A stretch of 64,000 nucleotides of DNA from Saccharopolyspora galaxeae (lineage in GTDB: Bacteria > Actinomycetota > Actinomycetes > Mycobacteriales > Pseudonocardiaceae): the NCBI RefSeq assembly GCF_016526145.1, contig NZ_JADDUE010000002.1, positions 62,001 through 126,000 of the forward strand, in the 5' to 3' direction. The position numbers and the translations under genes were made by a program. Below are positions 9,665-18,634 of the stretch, in pieces. The first letter of the stretch is position 1. Each line of letters opens with the position of its first letter. The notes under the pieces are model-generated. The model was not told where the DNA came from, did no database searches, and was given only the letters and a program-made list of their open reading frames with translations.

Positions 9665-9713
9665 AGTGAACGGACCGTTCGCCTGATCCGTCGGGACGAG
9701 CGGTCCGTTCACT
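9665..9713 (+). terminator. Hairpin of the GAGTGAACGG family after purL
   Basis: Left arm 9665-9681 (AGTGAACGGACCGTTCG) pairs with 9697-9713 (CGAGCGGTCCGTTCACT) over 17 bp with one G-U pair and a 15-nt loop. No U-tract, so terminator function is inferred from its place 13 nt past purL; it also faces the stop end of the leftward pentapeptide genes. Confidence 0.75.
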
Positions 9714-9878
9714 TCGCGGTCCGCCCCGCTCGTCGAGCGGTTCGACCGCTGCGTGGCGAGCCGACGAGGTGCTCAAGGGTTCGACGCTGACAGCCACCCC
9801 CGATCACCCTCGGCGGCGCCGAGTGACCGCAGCCCGCGAACGGTGCCGGGCCCGCACCGACGCAGCCGCGGGCCCGAC

Positions 9879-10841
9879 CTACTCGGTCTCGGCGCAGGCG
9901 CGCGTCGTCGACGCGAGCAGCGAATCCAGGTCCGCGTCGGCGACCGTGGCGCCGTCGCTTTCGAGCGGCCCGGCGAACCTGGCGCCGTCGAAGGTCACGC
10001 CCGAGTGCAGCTTCGCCTGGTCGAAGCGGGCTCGCCCGCGGAATTCGGAGCGGTCGAACGCCGCGGGCCCGCCGAACTCGACACCGGAGAACTGGGCGCG
10101 GTCGTGGAAAACGGTGTCCTTGCAGCGGAACTTGCCGTCGTCGGCGAAGACCACGCGGGTGAACCACACCGGACCGGTGATCTCGCACCGGCTCAGGTTG
10201 ATGTCGCGGAAGATCCGCGCGTGCCGAGCCGTCAACGTGCCGATGCGCCGCCCGGACAGGTCGAGGTACTCCAGCTTGGCGTTGGTCAGGTCGAGGTCGT
10301 AGGCGGGCGCCGCGGTGTCGGTCGCCTGCGGCAGCAGCGTCGCGATCAGGCGCTGCGCAGTGCGCCGCACCTGGAGCTTGCGCTCCGCCTCGTGCTGTTC
10401 GTCGCGCTGCCACTCGCCGTCGTCATACCGCGGATGCAGGAACGGTCTCCGCAAGTACGAGCAAAGCACGTCCAGAACCGTTTGCGTCAGTCCGGGATTG
10501 CTGCGCGCCAGCCCGGCCAGTGAATGCAACGCACCCACCCGCACTTGGTCGGCCTCGTGCCCGAGCAATTCCACGGCGCGGGCGAACCGCTCGTCGCTGA
10601 CCCGCTCCTGATCCAGCCGGACCTGCCGGCCTTCCTGGAGCTGCCGGTTCTCTTCCACCCGTCGCCTGCGGTCGTTGAGCCACAGCGCGTACAGCGCGAC
10701 GACCGAACCCCCGGCGAAACCACCGGTGCGCAGCGCGTCCGCGCCGTTGACACGGGGATCGAAGACGAGCAGCGCCAGGCTCACCCCGAACACCGCCAGC
10801 ACCGCGAACGCGATGGTCGCGGCCAGTCCGAACTTACGCAC
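9879..10841 (-). CDS. Membrane-anchored pentapeptide-repeat protein (second of pair)
   Basis: A 320-residue protein with two N-terminal membrane segments (residues 4-24 and about 36-55), a charged juxtamembrane helix (LNDRRRRVEENRQLQEG), a conserved helical block FARAVELLGHEADQVRVGALHSLAGLAR, and then a right-handed beta-helix of pentapeptide repeats (A(D/N)LXX-like, e.g. FDRSEFRGRARFDQAKL) in residues 195-300. Role unknown; such proteins act as scaffolds. GTG at 10841 has AGGAG 7 nt upstream and overlaps the stop of its paralogue by 8 nt, so both are co-translated. Confidence 0.75.
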   Translation of the reverse strand: MRKFGLAATIAFAVLAVFGVSLALLVFDPRVNGADALRTGGFAGGSVVALYALWLNDRRRRVEENRQLQEGRQVRLDQERVSDERFARAVELLGHEADQVRVGALHSLAGLARSNPGLTQTVLDVLCSYLRRPFLHPRYDDGEWQRDEQHEAERKLQVRRTAQRLIATLLPQATDTAAPAYDLDLTNAKLEYLDLSGRRIGTLTARHARIFRDINLSRCEITGPVWFTRVVFADDGKFRCKDTVFHDRAQFSGVEFGGPAAFDRSEFRGRARFDQAKLHSGVTFDGARFAGPLESDGATVADADLDSLLASTTRACAETE

Positions 10842-11970
10842 GTGAACTCTCCTGTTGCGGCACATGGGTTTCCGGAGTCGCCCACGCCGGCAGGTCGGAT
10901 CCGGTGCCCGCCCGGAAGTCGTCGAGCAGCACCGCACCGGCCGGTTCGTCCGGCCCCAGCGCGATCCCGCCGTGCAACCGCGCGTGCCGCAGGTCCAGGC
11001 CGGCGCCGAACTCGGCCCCGCGCACGTACCACTTGGCCGCGCAATCCATCCGCTTCCAGTCCACTTCGTGCTCGAACCGCGCCCGGTCGAAATCGCACGT
11101 CTCCAGCGCGCGGATGCCGCGCAATTGCAAGCCGTGCTCGAAGACCGCCTCCGTCGCCCGGATCCGCCCCAGGAACACCGAATCCCGCAGCGCCAAGTGA
11201 CCGCGGAACACCGCGCGGCTGAAGTTCGTGGTGTGCCGGAACCGGCAGCGGTACGCCGCGATGCGCCCCACCACGCGGTCGGACAGGTTGAACCGCTCCA
11301 GCCAGGCGCGCGTCAGGTCCAGGTCGTAGGTCGGCGGGTCCGGCTCGTCCCGGGTCGGCAGCAGCTCGATGATCAGCCGCTGCGCGGTCTGGCGCGCGTG
11401 CCGCTCGCGCTCCATCTCCGGCGGGATCGGCGGCAGGTCCGCGAATTCGGCGAGTTCCTCCGGGTCCATCCACTTCGGATGGTCGAACGGCCGCCGCAGG
11501 TAGGAGCACAGCACGTCCAGCACGGTCTGGGTGTACTGCGAGCGCGTCCGCGCGAGCCCGGCCAGCGCGTGCATGGCGCCGACCCGCACCTGGTCGGTCT
11601 CGTGCCCGAGGAGTTCCACGGCGCGGGCGAAGCGCTCGTCGTCGGCGCGGTCGCGGTCGTGGTCGGTGCGGCGGTCCTCCAGGTCCTGGCGCTGCCGCTC
11701 CAGCTCGTAGCGCTCCCGGTCGAGTTCCTGGCGGCGCTGGTCCAGCTCCTGCCTGCGTTCCTCCACCCGGCGCCTGCGGTCGTTGAGCCACAGCGCGTAG
11801 AGCGCGACGATCGAGCCCGCGGCGAGCCCTCCGGTGCGCAGCGCGTCCGCGCCGGTGGCTCGCGGGTCGTACAGCAGCAGCGCCGTGCTCACCCCGGTCA
11901 TCGAGAGCACGGCCAGCGCGATGGTGAGAGCCAAGCCCACCCTGCGGTTGCGCGCGCGGTCCTCACCCAT
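10834..11970 (-). CDS. Membrane-anchored pentapeptide-repeat protein with coiled coil (first of pair)
   Basis: A 378-residue paralogue of the gene downstream, sharing the two N-terminal membrane segments, ADALRTGG, VALYALWLNDRRRRVEE and FARAVELLGHE. It differs by an inserted coiled coil (RRQELDQRRQELDRERYEL, residues about 65-100) with near-heptad repetition. Residues 230-355 are degenerate pentapeptide repeats. ATG 11970 is preferred (GATGAT 7 nt upstream could be a leaderless -10); ATG 11982 is the alternative. It lies 86 nt after a secreted lysozyme gene on the same strand. Function unknown. Confidence 0.7.
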   Translation of the reverse strand: MGEDRARNRRVGLALTIALAVLSMTGVSTALLLYDPRATGADALRTGGLAAGSIVALYALWLNDRRRRVEERRQELDQRRQELDRERYELERQRQDLEDRRTDHDRDRADDERFARAVELLGHETDQVRVGAMHALAGLARTRSQYTQTVLDVLCSYLRRPFDHPKWMDPEELAEFADLPPIPPEMERERHARQTAQRLIIELLPTRDEPDPPTYDLDLTRAWLERFNLSDRVVGRIAAYRCRFRHTTNFSRAVFRGHLALRDSVFLGRIRATEAVFEHGLQLRGIRALETCDFDRARFEHEVDWKRMDCAAKWYVRGAEFGAGLDLRHARLHGGIALGPDEPAGAVLLDDFRAGTGSDLPAWATPETHVPQQESSRA

Positions 11971-12056
11971 CGCGGGGATCATCGCATCCGGCGGTGCCGG
12001 TGCGGGCCCGGTTCGCGGAATCGCGGTGCCGAGCCCGCGGCCCGGCGCCGCCGGGC

Positions 12057-12893
12057 TCAGCCGGTGGCCAGCGCCTGCAACTGCTCGTAGGCGCCGTTGA
12101 ACGAGTTCTGGTCGATCGGCGACGAGCTGTACTGCCAGAAGGTGTGGAAGCCCCAGCCCGCGGGCAGCGCACCGGGCGAGTCCGCGTACCGCGCGATCCA
12201 CAGTGGACTCGTCGCGCCGAAGTCCCCGCCGGTGCACTGGTTCCACCAGCTGGTGCTGGTGTAGATCACCGGATACCGCCCGGTGCGGGCGAAGTAGGTG
12301 TCGCTGAAGTCCTTGATCCAGGCCGTCATCGACCCCGGGTCGTGCCCGTAGCAGGTGTCGCCGTACGGGTTGTACTCCATGTCCAGCGCGCCGGGCAGGG
12401 TCTTGCCGTCGGGCGACCAGCCGCCGCCGTGGTCGACGAAGTAGTTCGCCTGCTCCGCGCCGCTGGAGACGTCCGGCAGCGCGAAGTGGTAGGCGCCGCG
12501 GATCATGCCGACGTCGTAGGAACCGTTGTACTGCTGGGCGAAGTAGGGGCTGCGGTAGGTCGTGCCCTCGGTCGCCTTGACGAACGCGAACCGCTTGCCC
12601 TGGCCCCAGTACGCCGGCCAGTCCACGTTGCCCTGGTGGCCGCTGACGTCGATGCCCTCGACCGCGGCCAGCGGCAGCGCGCGTTCCGGCGCGGCCTGCT
12701 CACCGCCGCCTTCGTGCTTGCGGATCTGCGAGCCCATCGCGTGATCGTTTTGTGCAGAGCTCATCGCCTGCTCCGTTCGGGTAAGGGAACTGCCGGCGTG
12801 CGCGGGCGCGGCGAGCAGCAGAGCACCGGCCCAGGTGATCGAGAGTAGGGAGATCAGCCCGCGGTTGCGAGCACGTCCACTCGGATGCGTCAT
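12057..12893 (-). CDS. Secreted GH25 lysozyme (muramidase)
   Basis: A 278-residue exported enzyme that cleaves peptidoglycan between MurNAc and GlcNAc. Residues 1-33 are a signal peptide ending in APAHAG. The GH25 barrel starts at GIDVSGHQGNVDW (residue ~79), with AFVKATEGTTY, GAYHFALP, and the catalytic acidic strand ALDMEYNPYG; WIARYADSPG and FWQYSSS close the domain at the C-terminus. The ATG at 12893 follows GAGAGG by about 10 nt. Two pentapeptide-repeat membrane proteins follow. Possible roles are cell-wall turnover or competition. Confidence 0.9.
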   Translation of the reverse strand: MTHPSGRARNRGLISLLSITWAGALLLAAPAHAGSSLTRTEQAMSSAQNDHAMGSQIRKHEGGGEQAAPERALPLAAVEGIDVSGHQGNVDWPAYWGQGKRFAFVKATEGTTYRSPYFAQQYNGSYDVGMIRGAYHFALPDVSSGAEQANYFVDHGGGWSPDGKTLPGALDMEYNPYGDTCYGHDPGSMTAWIKDFSDTYFARTGRYPVIYTSTSWWNQCTGGDFGATSPLWIARYADSPGALPAGWGFHTFWQYSSSPIDQNSFNGAYEQLQALATG

Positions 12894-13325
12894 CGAAGCA
12901 GGACCTCTCGGGGAGTAGTCGCCTGGTGGGACCGCCACCGGCGGTACCGGGATCGCCATCGCGAAGCGTTTACTGCTTACGCGGGCTCGGGGTGGGAAAA
13001 CAACCACAATGGCGCAATCCGGACAACGCCGATCCACATCTCAACCGCAGATCGCACGGCGCGCATCTTTTCCGCGACCCGCGCTGCACCGGACGAGTGA
13101 GCATCGGCTCGTGCGCGGCTCGCTGCGGCCGGGTGGCGCACGCGCGTTGGGCCAACCTGCCCTGCTGGTTCAACGCGGATGACTACCCTGGGTGGGGATG
13201 TGGCGACTGTTCGACCCCCCGGCGGAGCCGGTCGTATGCTCCGGACGACCAGGGGCCGCCGCATGACCGACGAGGTCCGGGCGGATTCGCCGTACCAAGA
13301 CCGAGAGTGGAGGGGCGCCACGGGC
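12894..13325. other. Divergent intergenic region between lysozyme and c-di-GMP gene
   Basis: 432 bp holding the promoters of two divergent genes. It has an AT-richer patch near 12990-13060. A TACCCT at about 13182 could be a -10 element. No RNA gene, convincing palindrome or conserved small ORF was seen. Confidence 0.4.
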
Positions 13326-15491
13326 ATGACCGGGTGGACCGCGCCGGTGCCGAGCGCTCGACCGGCGGACTCGACGGTGAGCAGGACCGATCGCCGCCGG
13401 TTCGCCGCGGTCTGGGCGCAGTCCCTGATGGGCACCAGCTACGTGCCGATGACCAGCGCCGAGGTCGAGGGCAGGTTGCTGGGCTACACCGACGAACTGG
13501 TCGCGGCCCTGCTGTCCGAGCCGTTCGACCCCGCGCCCGCGCACGTCGTGGGCGACGACCTGGTGGCCGTGCACTTCACCAGCGCGGAGTCCCTGGCGCG
13601 CAGCGTCGACCTGCTCGGCGAACGGTTCCTGGCCGAGCTGAACCTGCCCGAGGACTCCGGCCGCAGGCAGCGCGTGTCCGCCCTGCAGAGCTCGCTGTGC
13701 ACCGGCTTCGTGCACGCCGCGCGCAAGCGCACGCTCGACGAGCAGGAAGCCATCCGGCAGGCGGTGCTCGACGCGCGGGACGCGGTGGAGCAGGCGCTGC
13801 GCACCAGCGAAGCCCGCTTCCGCGCGATCTTCGCGGAGGCCGCGATCGGCATCAGCATCGCGGACATGAACGGCCGCATCCTGGAGGTCAACTCCTCGCT
13901 GCGGCGCATCCTCGGCCGCCCCACCGAGGAGCTGCGCCGGATGACCACGCACGACCTGCTGCACCCGGCCGACTCCGAGGGCGTCTGGCGGCTCTACGAA
14001 GAACTCGTCCGCGGCGAACGCGACCAGTACCGCATCGAGAAGCAGTTCATCCGCCCGGACGGCAGCCGCGCCTGGACCGAACTGATCATGTCGCTGGTGC
14101 GCGGCGAGGACGGTCTCCCGCTGTACCAGGTGGCGATGATCGAGGACGTCACCGACCGCAAGATGCTCCAGGACCGGCTGCGCCACCAGGCGATGCACGA
14201 CCCGCTGACCGGGCTGCCGAACCGGGCGCTGTTCCTGGAGCGGCTCACCGCCGCGATGCGCGATCGCAAGCCCGAGCACCGGGTCGCGCTGTGCTACATG
14301 GACCTCGACGGGTTCAAGGTGATCAACGACAGCCTCGGCCACCACGTCGGGGACGACCTGCTGGTCGCGGTCTCCGAACGGCTGGCGCAGTCGGTGCACG
14401 GCGCGGACCGGATGGTCGCGCGGATGGGCGGCGACGAGTTCGTGATCCTGATCGAGGACTCCGCGAGCACCGAGCAGGCCATCGAGATCGCCGACGAGAT
14501 CCTGGACACGCTGGTCGAGCCGATCCGCATCGGCGGCCACGAGCTGTCCGTCTCGGCCAGCATCGGCATCGTCGAGCGCGGCATCGAGAACCAGAGCGCC
14601 GCGGAGCTGATGCGCGACGCCGACGTCACGCTGTACTGGGCCAAGGCCGAGGGCAAGGGCCAGTGGGCGCTGTTCGACCCGGAGCGCAACGCCACCGAAG
14701 TCGCCCAGTACCGGCTCTCGGCGACCATGCCCGCCGCGCTGGAGCGCGAAGAGTTCTTCGTGGAGTACCAGCCGCTGGTGGGCCTGCGCGAGTTCGGCGT
14801 GGTCGGGGTGGAGGCGCTGGCCCGCTGGTGGCACCCGGACCTGGGCAGGCTCGGCCCGGACCGGTTCATCGCCCTGGCCGAGGAGACCGGGCTGATCGTG
14901 CCGCTGGGCCGCTGGGTGCTGCGCCAGGCGTGCAGGCAGGCCAAGCAGTGGCACGAGGAGTTCGGCGAGCCGGCCCCGTTCGTCAGCGTCAACCTCGCGG
15001 TGCGCCAGTCCCGCGACCCGAACCTGGTCTCCGACGTGCAGTCGATCCTGCGCGAAACCGGGCTGGAACCGTGCCGGTTGCAGCTCGAACTGACCGAGTC
15101 CGCGGTGATGGGCACCGCCGACGAGCCGATCGAGGCGCTGGGGACGCTGGCCAAGATGGGCGTGCGGATCGCCATCGACGACTTCGGCACCGGCTACTCG
15201 AACCTGGCCTACCTGCGGCACCTGCCGGTGCACGAGCTCAAGATCGCCGGATCGTTCATGTCCGGGCTGCGCGATCCGGAGCGGGCCGATCCGGTGGACG
15301 CGCGGATCGTCGGCACGCTGGTGGACCTGGCGCACACGCTCGGGCTCACCGTCACCGCGGAGGGCGTGGAGACGCACGCGCAGGCGCGGCGGATGGCCGA
15401 CATCGGCTGCGAAACCGGGCAGGGCTTCTTCTTCGCCCGCCCCTGCCCCGCCGAGCGCATCCGCGCCTTCATCGCCGACCACGTCTCCTGA
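13326..15491 (+). CDS. PAS-GGDEF-EAL c-di-GMP turnover protein
   Basis: A cytoplasmic 721-residue protein. Residues 20-130 are a conserved actinobacterial N-terminal domain (RRRFAAVWAQSLMGTSYVP); 140-270 a PAS/PAC sensor; then GGDEF with an intact RMGGDEF motif (~367) and EAL with EALARWW (~494). All EAL catalytic positions are present: Glu of EAL, NL Asn, LELTES Glu, IDDFGTG Asp pair, ELKIA Lys, AEGVE Glu and GQGFFF Gln, so both synthesis and hydrolysis are possible. No RxxD inhibitory site precedes GGDEF. Resembles Streptomyces RmdA/CdgB types. ATG 13326 follows GGAGGGG; ATG 13263 is the alternative. Confidence 0.9.
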   Translation: MTGWTAPVPSARPADSTVSRTDRRRFAAVWAQSLMGTSYVPMTSAEVEGRLLGYTDELVAALLSEPFDPAPAHVVGDDLVAVHFTSAESLARSVDLLGERFLAELNLPEDSGRRQRVSALQSSLCTGFVHAARKRTLDEQEAIRQAVLDARDAVEQALRTSEARFRAIFAEAAIGISIADMNGRILEVNSSLRRILGRPTEELRRMTTHDLLHPADSEGVWRLYEELVRGERDQYRIEKQFIRPDGSRAWTELIMSLVRGEDGLPLYQVAMIEDVTDRKMLQDRLRHQAMHDPLTGLPNRALFLERLTAAMRDRKPEHRVALCYMDLDGFKVINDSLGHHVGDDLLVAVSERLAQSVHGADRMVARMGGDEFVILIEDSASTEQAIEIADEILDTLVEPIRIGGHELSVSASIGIVERGIENQSAAELMRDADVTLYWAKAEGKGQWALFDPERNATEVAQYRLSATMPAALEREEFFVEYQPLVGLREFGVVGVEALARWWHPDLGRLGPDRFIALAEETGLIVPLGRWVLRQACRQAKQWHEEFGEPAPFVSVNLAVRQSRDPNLVSDVQSILRETGLEPCRLQLELTESAVMGTADEPIEALGTLAKMGVRIAIDDFGTGYSNLAYLRHLPVHELKIAGSFMSGLRDPERADPVDARIVGTLVDLAHTLGLTVTAEGVETHAQARRMADIGCETGQGFFFARPCPAERIRAFIADHVS

Positions 15492-15560
15492 CCGCTGCAC
15501 TCGGAGCTTGCCGGGGTGCCGACACGCGCGGACGTCATCCGCCGGAAGCGATCGGCCATG

Positions 15561-15611
15561 GAGTGAACGGACTGCTGGTCCGAATAGATTGGGCGAGCAG
15601 GCCGTTCACTC
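15561..15611 (+). terminator. Hairpin of the GAGTGAACGG family between convergent genes
   Basis: 15561-15576 (GAGTGAACGGACTGCT) pairs with 15596-15611 (AGCAGGCCGTTCACTC) with one mismatch. It sits between the c-di-GMP gene and the convergent glucose dehydrogenase gene, so it may terminate both. Confidence 0.75.
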
Positions 15612-15658
15612 CGGCAGAGCGTGGGTTGCTCGGGTGGTGCGCGGGCGTGTCGGCGGGC

Positions 15659-16705
15659 TCAAGCCTGCAGGTCGACGACGACCTTGACGTCGGAGTCGTG
15701 CCGGGTGAACACGTCGGTCCAGTCGCCCAGCGGAACCCGGCGGCTGAGCAGCTTGCGCAGCCAACCGTGGTCGGCGTCCCGCAGCGCGCCCACGGCCTGC
15801 TCGTAGTGCCGCAGGTTCGCGTTCACGCTGCCGACCACGACGTCGTTGTCCAGCACCAGCTCGTCGTTGATCGCCCCGGCGGGCACCGGCAGCGTCCGCT
15901 CGTGCCCGGCGATGCCGGTGAGCACGGTGACCGCGTTGCGCGCGGTGCGGCGCAGCACGTCGAACACGACCTCACCGGCACCGGTCGCCTCGATCACCAC
16001 GTCCGGTTCGCAACCCAGGTCGTCCAGCGTCGTGTGGTAAGTGGCGCCGAGCTCACGCACCAGCTCCGGCTTCGGCCCGTCGGTGACCTGGTCCAGCACG
16101 TGCACGTCCAGCCCGCGCTGCACGCCCAGCAGCGCACCGAGCAGGCCGATCGCGCCCGCGCCGGTGATCAGCGCGTGCCGCGGCCGGTAGTAGTAGGCGC
16201 GGCGGCCGATCAGCTCGGCCTGCTCCCACGCCTTGGCGACCACCGAGGCCGGTTCGGTCAGCACGGCGAGCTCGCCGAGCCCGCCGCCCGCCTTGATCGC
16301 GAACCGCGGTTCGATGGTCCAGCGCTGCGCGCCGAAACCGTCCAGCTGCTTGATGCCGCACTCGGTGTACTCGCCGTTGAGGCAGAAGTCCCACTGCCCG
16401 GCCGCGCAGGCTTCGCACGGCCGCGGATCGGGCCTGCGCACCACGCCGACCACGTAGTCGCCCTCGCGGAAACCGCTGATCGCGGGGGCGTGCAGCACGC
16501 GGCCGAGGGATTCGTGGAACAGCACCATCCGGTCCTGCCCCGGCGGCAACGCCCCGTGCGAGGAGTGCGTGACGTCGTGGTCGGTCGCGCACACCCCGGT
16601 CAGCAAGCCCTCCACCAGCAGCTCGCCCGGCCGCGGAGCGGGGTCCGGCAGCTCGGAGACCGCCGCCAGGTCCGGCTTGCCGGGCACCACCGTCGCCGCC
16701 CTCAC
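15659..16705 (-). CDS. gdh: Glucose 1-dehydrogenase (medium-chain, archaeal type)
   Basis: A 348-residue zinc-type MDR dehydrogenase expected to oxidise glucose to gluconolactone with NAD(P). Seen: GVCATDHDVTH (catalytic zinc Cys), LFHESLGRV (Glu-Ser-Leu in place of the usual GHE), a structural-zinc cluster CEACAAGQWDFCLNGEYTECG, and the Rossmann GAGAIGLLGALLG. GTG 16705 has GGAGGGGG upstream and overlaps the GH15 gene stop by 4 nt (GTGA). The longer 936-residue frame through this region is not real: its first two thirds are antiframe to the GH15 gene. Substrate is inferred from family and the coupled glucose-releasing enzyme. Confidence 0.85.
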   Translation of the reverse strand: MRAATVVPGKPDLAAVSELPDPAPRPGELLVEGLLTGVCATDHDVTHSSHGALPPGQDRMVLFHESLGRVLHAPAISGFREGDYVVGVVRRPDPRPCEACAAGQWDFCLNGEYTECGIKQLDGFGAQRWTIEPRFAIKAGGGLGELAVLTEPASVVAKAWEQAELIGRRAYYYRPRHALITGAGAIGLLGALLGVQRGLDVHVLDQVTDGPKPELVRELGATYHTTLDDLGCEPDVVIEATGAGEVVFDVLRRTARNAVTVLTGIAGHERTLPVPAGAINDELVLDNDVVVGSVNANLRHYEQAVGALRDADHGWLRKLLSRRVPLGDWTDVFTRHDSDVKVVVDLQA

Positions 16706-18579
16706 CGCGATCCCCCTCCGTTTCGCCTGCTCATCTCGCCCCGAGTGTGCCCGCCGTAGAGCACGGCGGCCGAATTGACCAGCGCCAGGTGGGAGAAAGC
16801 CTGCGGGAAGTTGCCCGCGAACAGGCCGGTTCGCCCGTCGTATTCCTCGGCGAAGAGGCCGACGTCGTTGGACAGCTGCACCAGCTCGTCGAACATCTCC
16901 TCGGCCTCCTGCCTGCGCCCGCTCAGCGCCAGCGCGTCGACCAGCCAGAACGAGCACGCCAGGAACGAGCCCTCGCGCCCGGCCAGGCCGTCCACCGAGC
17001 TCGCCTCCTCGTCGGTCGAGTAGCGGTCCACCAGCACGCCGCGGCGCAGCTCCCGCTCCACCGCGCGGATCGTGCTCCGCACCCGTTCGTCGGAGCCGGG
17101 CAGGAAACCCACCGACGGCATCAGCAGCGTCGCGGCATCCAGCGTGGTGCCGCCGTAGTACTGGGTGAACGCGCCGAGCTCTTCGTTCCAGCCGTGCTCC
17201 AGGACTTCGGCGTGCACCGCATCCCGCAGCTCGCGCCAGCGCTGCACCTGACCGGGCAGTCCGTCCTCCTCCGCGGCGCGCACCGCGCGGTCGAACGCGA
17301 CCCAGACCATCACCCGCGAGTGCGTGAAGTGCCGGTCCGGCCCGCGCACCTCCCACAGGCCCTTGTCCGGCTGCTGCCAGATCTTCTCCAAGTGCTTGAT
17401 CATGCCCCGTTGCAGCGCCCAGGTGTCGGCGTTCTCCCGCACGCCGCGTTCCCGCGCGAGGTGCAGCGCGTCCATGACCTCGCCGTAGACGTCTAGCTGC
17501 AGTTGCCGGTACGCGCCGTTGCCGACCCGGACCGGCTGTGCGCCGTGGTAGCCGGAAAGCCAGTCGACCTCCCATTCCAGCAGGTGCCGCTGCCCGTCCA
17601 CGCCGTACATGATCTGCGCGTCCGCGGGGTCGCCCGCGACGGCGCGCACCAGCCACCGGCGCCACGCTGCGGCCTCGTCGGAGCAGCCGAAGTTGTCCAG
17701 CGCCAGCAGCACCAGCGTGGCGTCCCGCAGCCAGCAGTAGCGGTAGTCCCAGTTGCGGCTGCCGCCCGCGGTCTCGGGCAGCGACGTGGTCGGCGCGGCG
17801 ACCATGCCGCCGGTGGGCGCGTAGGTGAGGGCCTTGAGCGTGGCCAGCGACCGGTACACCGCGCCGGCGTGCGGACCGGTGTAATTGATCTTGCCGGTCC
17901 ACTCCTGCCAGAAGTCCTCGCTGTCCCGGGTCTCCTGCACCGGGTCCATCGGCGGCGGGACTTCCTCGTGGTCCTGCGACCACTGCATCACCCACGACCG
18001 GCGCTGCCCGGCTTCGAGCGCGAACACCAGCTCGTGCGCGCGCTCGTGCGCGACCCGCTGCGGCAGCAGATCGCCGCGCAGCACGGCGGTGTGCGGCCCG
18101 GCGATCGCCAGGATGTACTCGTCGTGCTCCGGGCTGGTCTGGCGCACGTGCCGCACCCACGGCACCGAGTCGCCGTAGGCGAACCGCACGATCCAGCGCA
18201 TCCGGACCTGCACGGACCCGGACACGCACTCCAGCATCCGCACCAGGCACGGCTGGTCGAACTGGTTCTTCTCGTGCGGCGGCATGCTGTCGACCAGCCG
18301 CAGCACCCCGTCGTCGGTGTGGAAATCGGTCTCCACGACCAGCGAGTTGTCCCGGTAGCGGCGCCGGACCTCGCGCACCGGCCCGGCCGGTGCGAGCTGC
18401 CAATGCCCGTCCCGCTCGTCGCCGAGCAGCCGGCTGAAGCAGGACGGCGAGTCGAACCGCGGCAGGCACAGCCAGTCCACCGAGCCGTCGGTGCCGACCA
18501 GCGCGGCGGTGCGCAGATCGGACAGCAGCGCGTAGTCGCCGATGCGACCGGGCTTGCCGGAGTGGTGATCGTTGCTCAC
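16702..18579 (-). CDS. GH15 glycoside hydrolase (trehalase/glucoamylase type)
   Basis: A 625-residue cytoplasmic GH15 enzyme like mycobacterial trehalase. Seen: N-terminal IGDYALLSDLRTAALVG and DGSVDWLCLPRFDSPSCF, the (alpha/alpha)6 block NWDYRYCWLRDATLVLLAL (~280-300) and the late ASSVDGLAGREGSFLACSFW with the catalytic Glu region. Releases glucose from trehalose or alpha-glucans. It is translationally coupled to glucose dehydrogenase, so released glucose would be oxidised next. GTG 18579 is chosen because TAGCCT lies exactly 7 nt upstream (leaderless); ATG 18597 is the alternative. Confidence 0.88.
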   Translation of the reverse strand: MSNDHHSGKPGRIGDYALLSDLRTAALVGTDGSVDWLCLPRFDSPSCFSRLLGDERDGHWQLAPAGPVREVRRRYRDNSLVVETDFHTDDGVLRLVDSMPPHEKNQFDQPCLVRMLECVSGSVQVRMRWIVRFAYGDSVPWVRHVRQTSPEHDEYILAIAGPHTAVLRGDLLPQRVAHERAHELVFALEAGQRRSWVMQWSQDHEEVPPPMDPVQETRDSEDFWQEWTGKINYTGPHAGAVYRSLATLKALTYAPTGGMVAAPTTSLPETAGGSRNWDYRYCWLRDATLVLLALDNFGCSDEAAAWRRWLVRAVAGDPADAQIMYGVDGQRHLLEWEVDWLSGYHGAQPVRVGNGAYRQLQLDVYGEVMDALHLARERGVRENADTWALQRGMIKHLEKIWQQPDKGLWEVRGPDRHFTHSRVMVWVAFDRAVRAAEEDGLPGQVQRWRELRDAVHAEVLEHGWNEELGAFTQYYGGTTLDAATLLMPSVGFLPGSDERVRSTIRAVERELRRGVLVDRYSTDEEASSVDGLAGREGSFLACSFWLVDALALSGRRQEAEEMFDELVQLSNDVGLFAEEYDGRTGLFAGNFPQAFSHLALVNSAAVLYGGHTRGEMSRRNGGGSR

Positions 18580-18586
18580 ACCGCCG

Positions 18587-18592
18587 AGGCTA
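18587..18592 (-). promoter_or_regulatory. -10 box for leaderless GH15-gdh operon
   Basis: TAGCCT, 7 nt before GTG 18579 on the minus strand. No clear -35. Confidence 0.45.
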
Positions 18593-18634
18593 GGCATCCA
18601 CGCGGCTGCCGACCACCATCCGCGCGCCGGTGCG

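Noticed and set aside
12926-16759. A 1277-codon open frame
   Set aside because: It overlaps the PAS-GGDEF-EAL gene in another frame and is Arg/Gly/Pro-rich with no family motif; a high-GC shadow.
15659-18469. A 936-codon frame suggesting a fused dehydrogenase
   Set aside because: Only the last 348 codons are gdh; the first part is out of frame with the clear GH15 gene.
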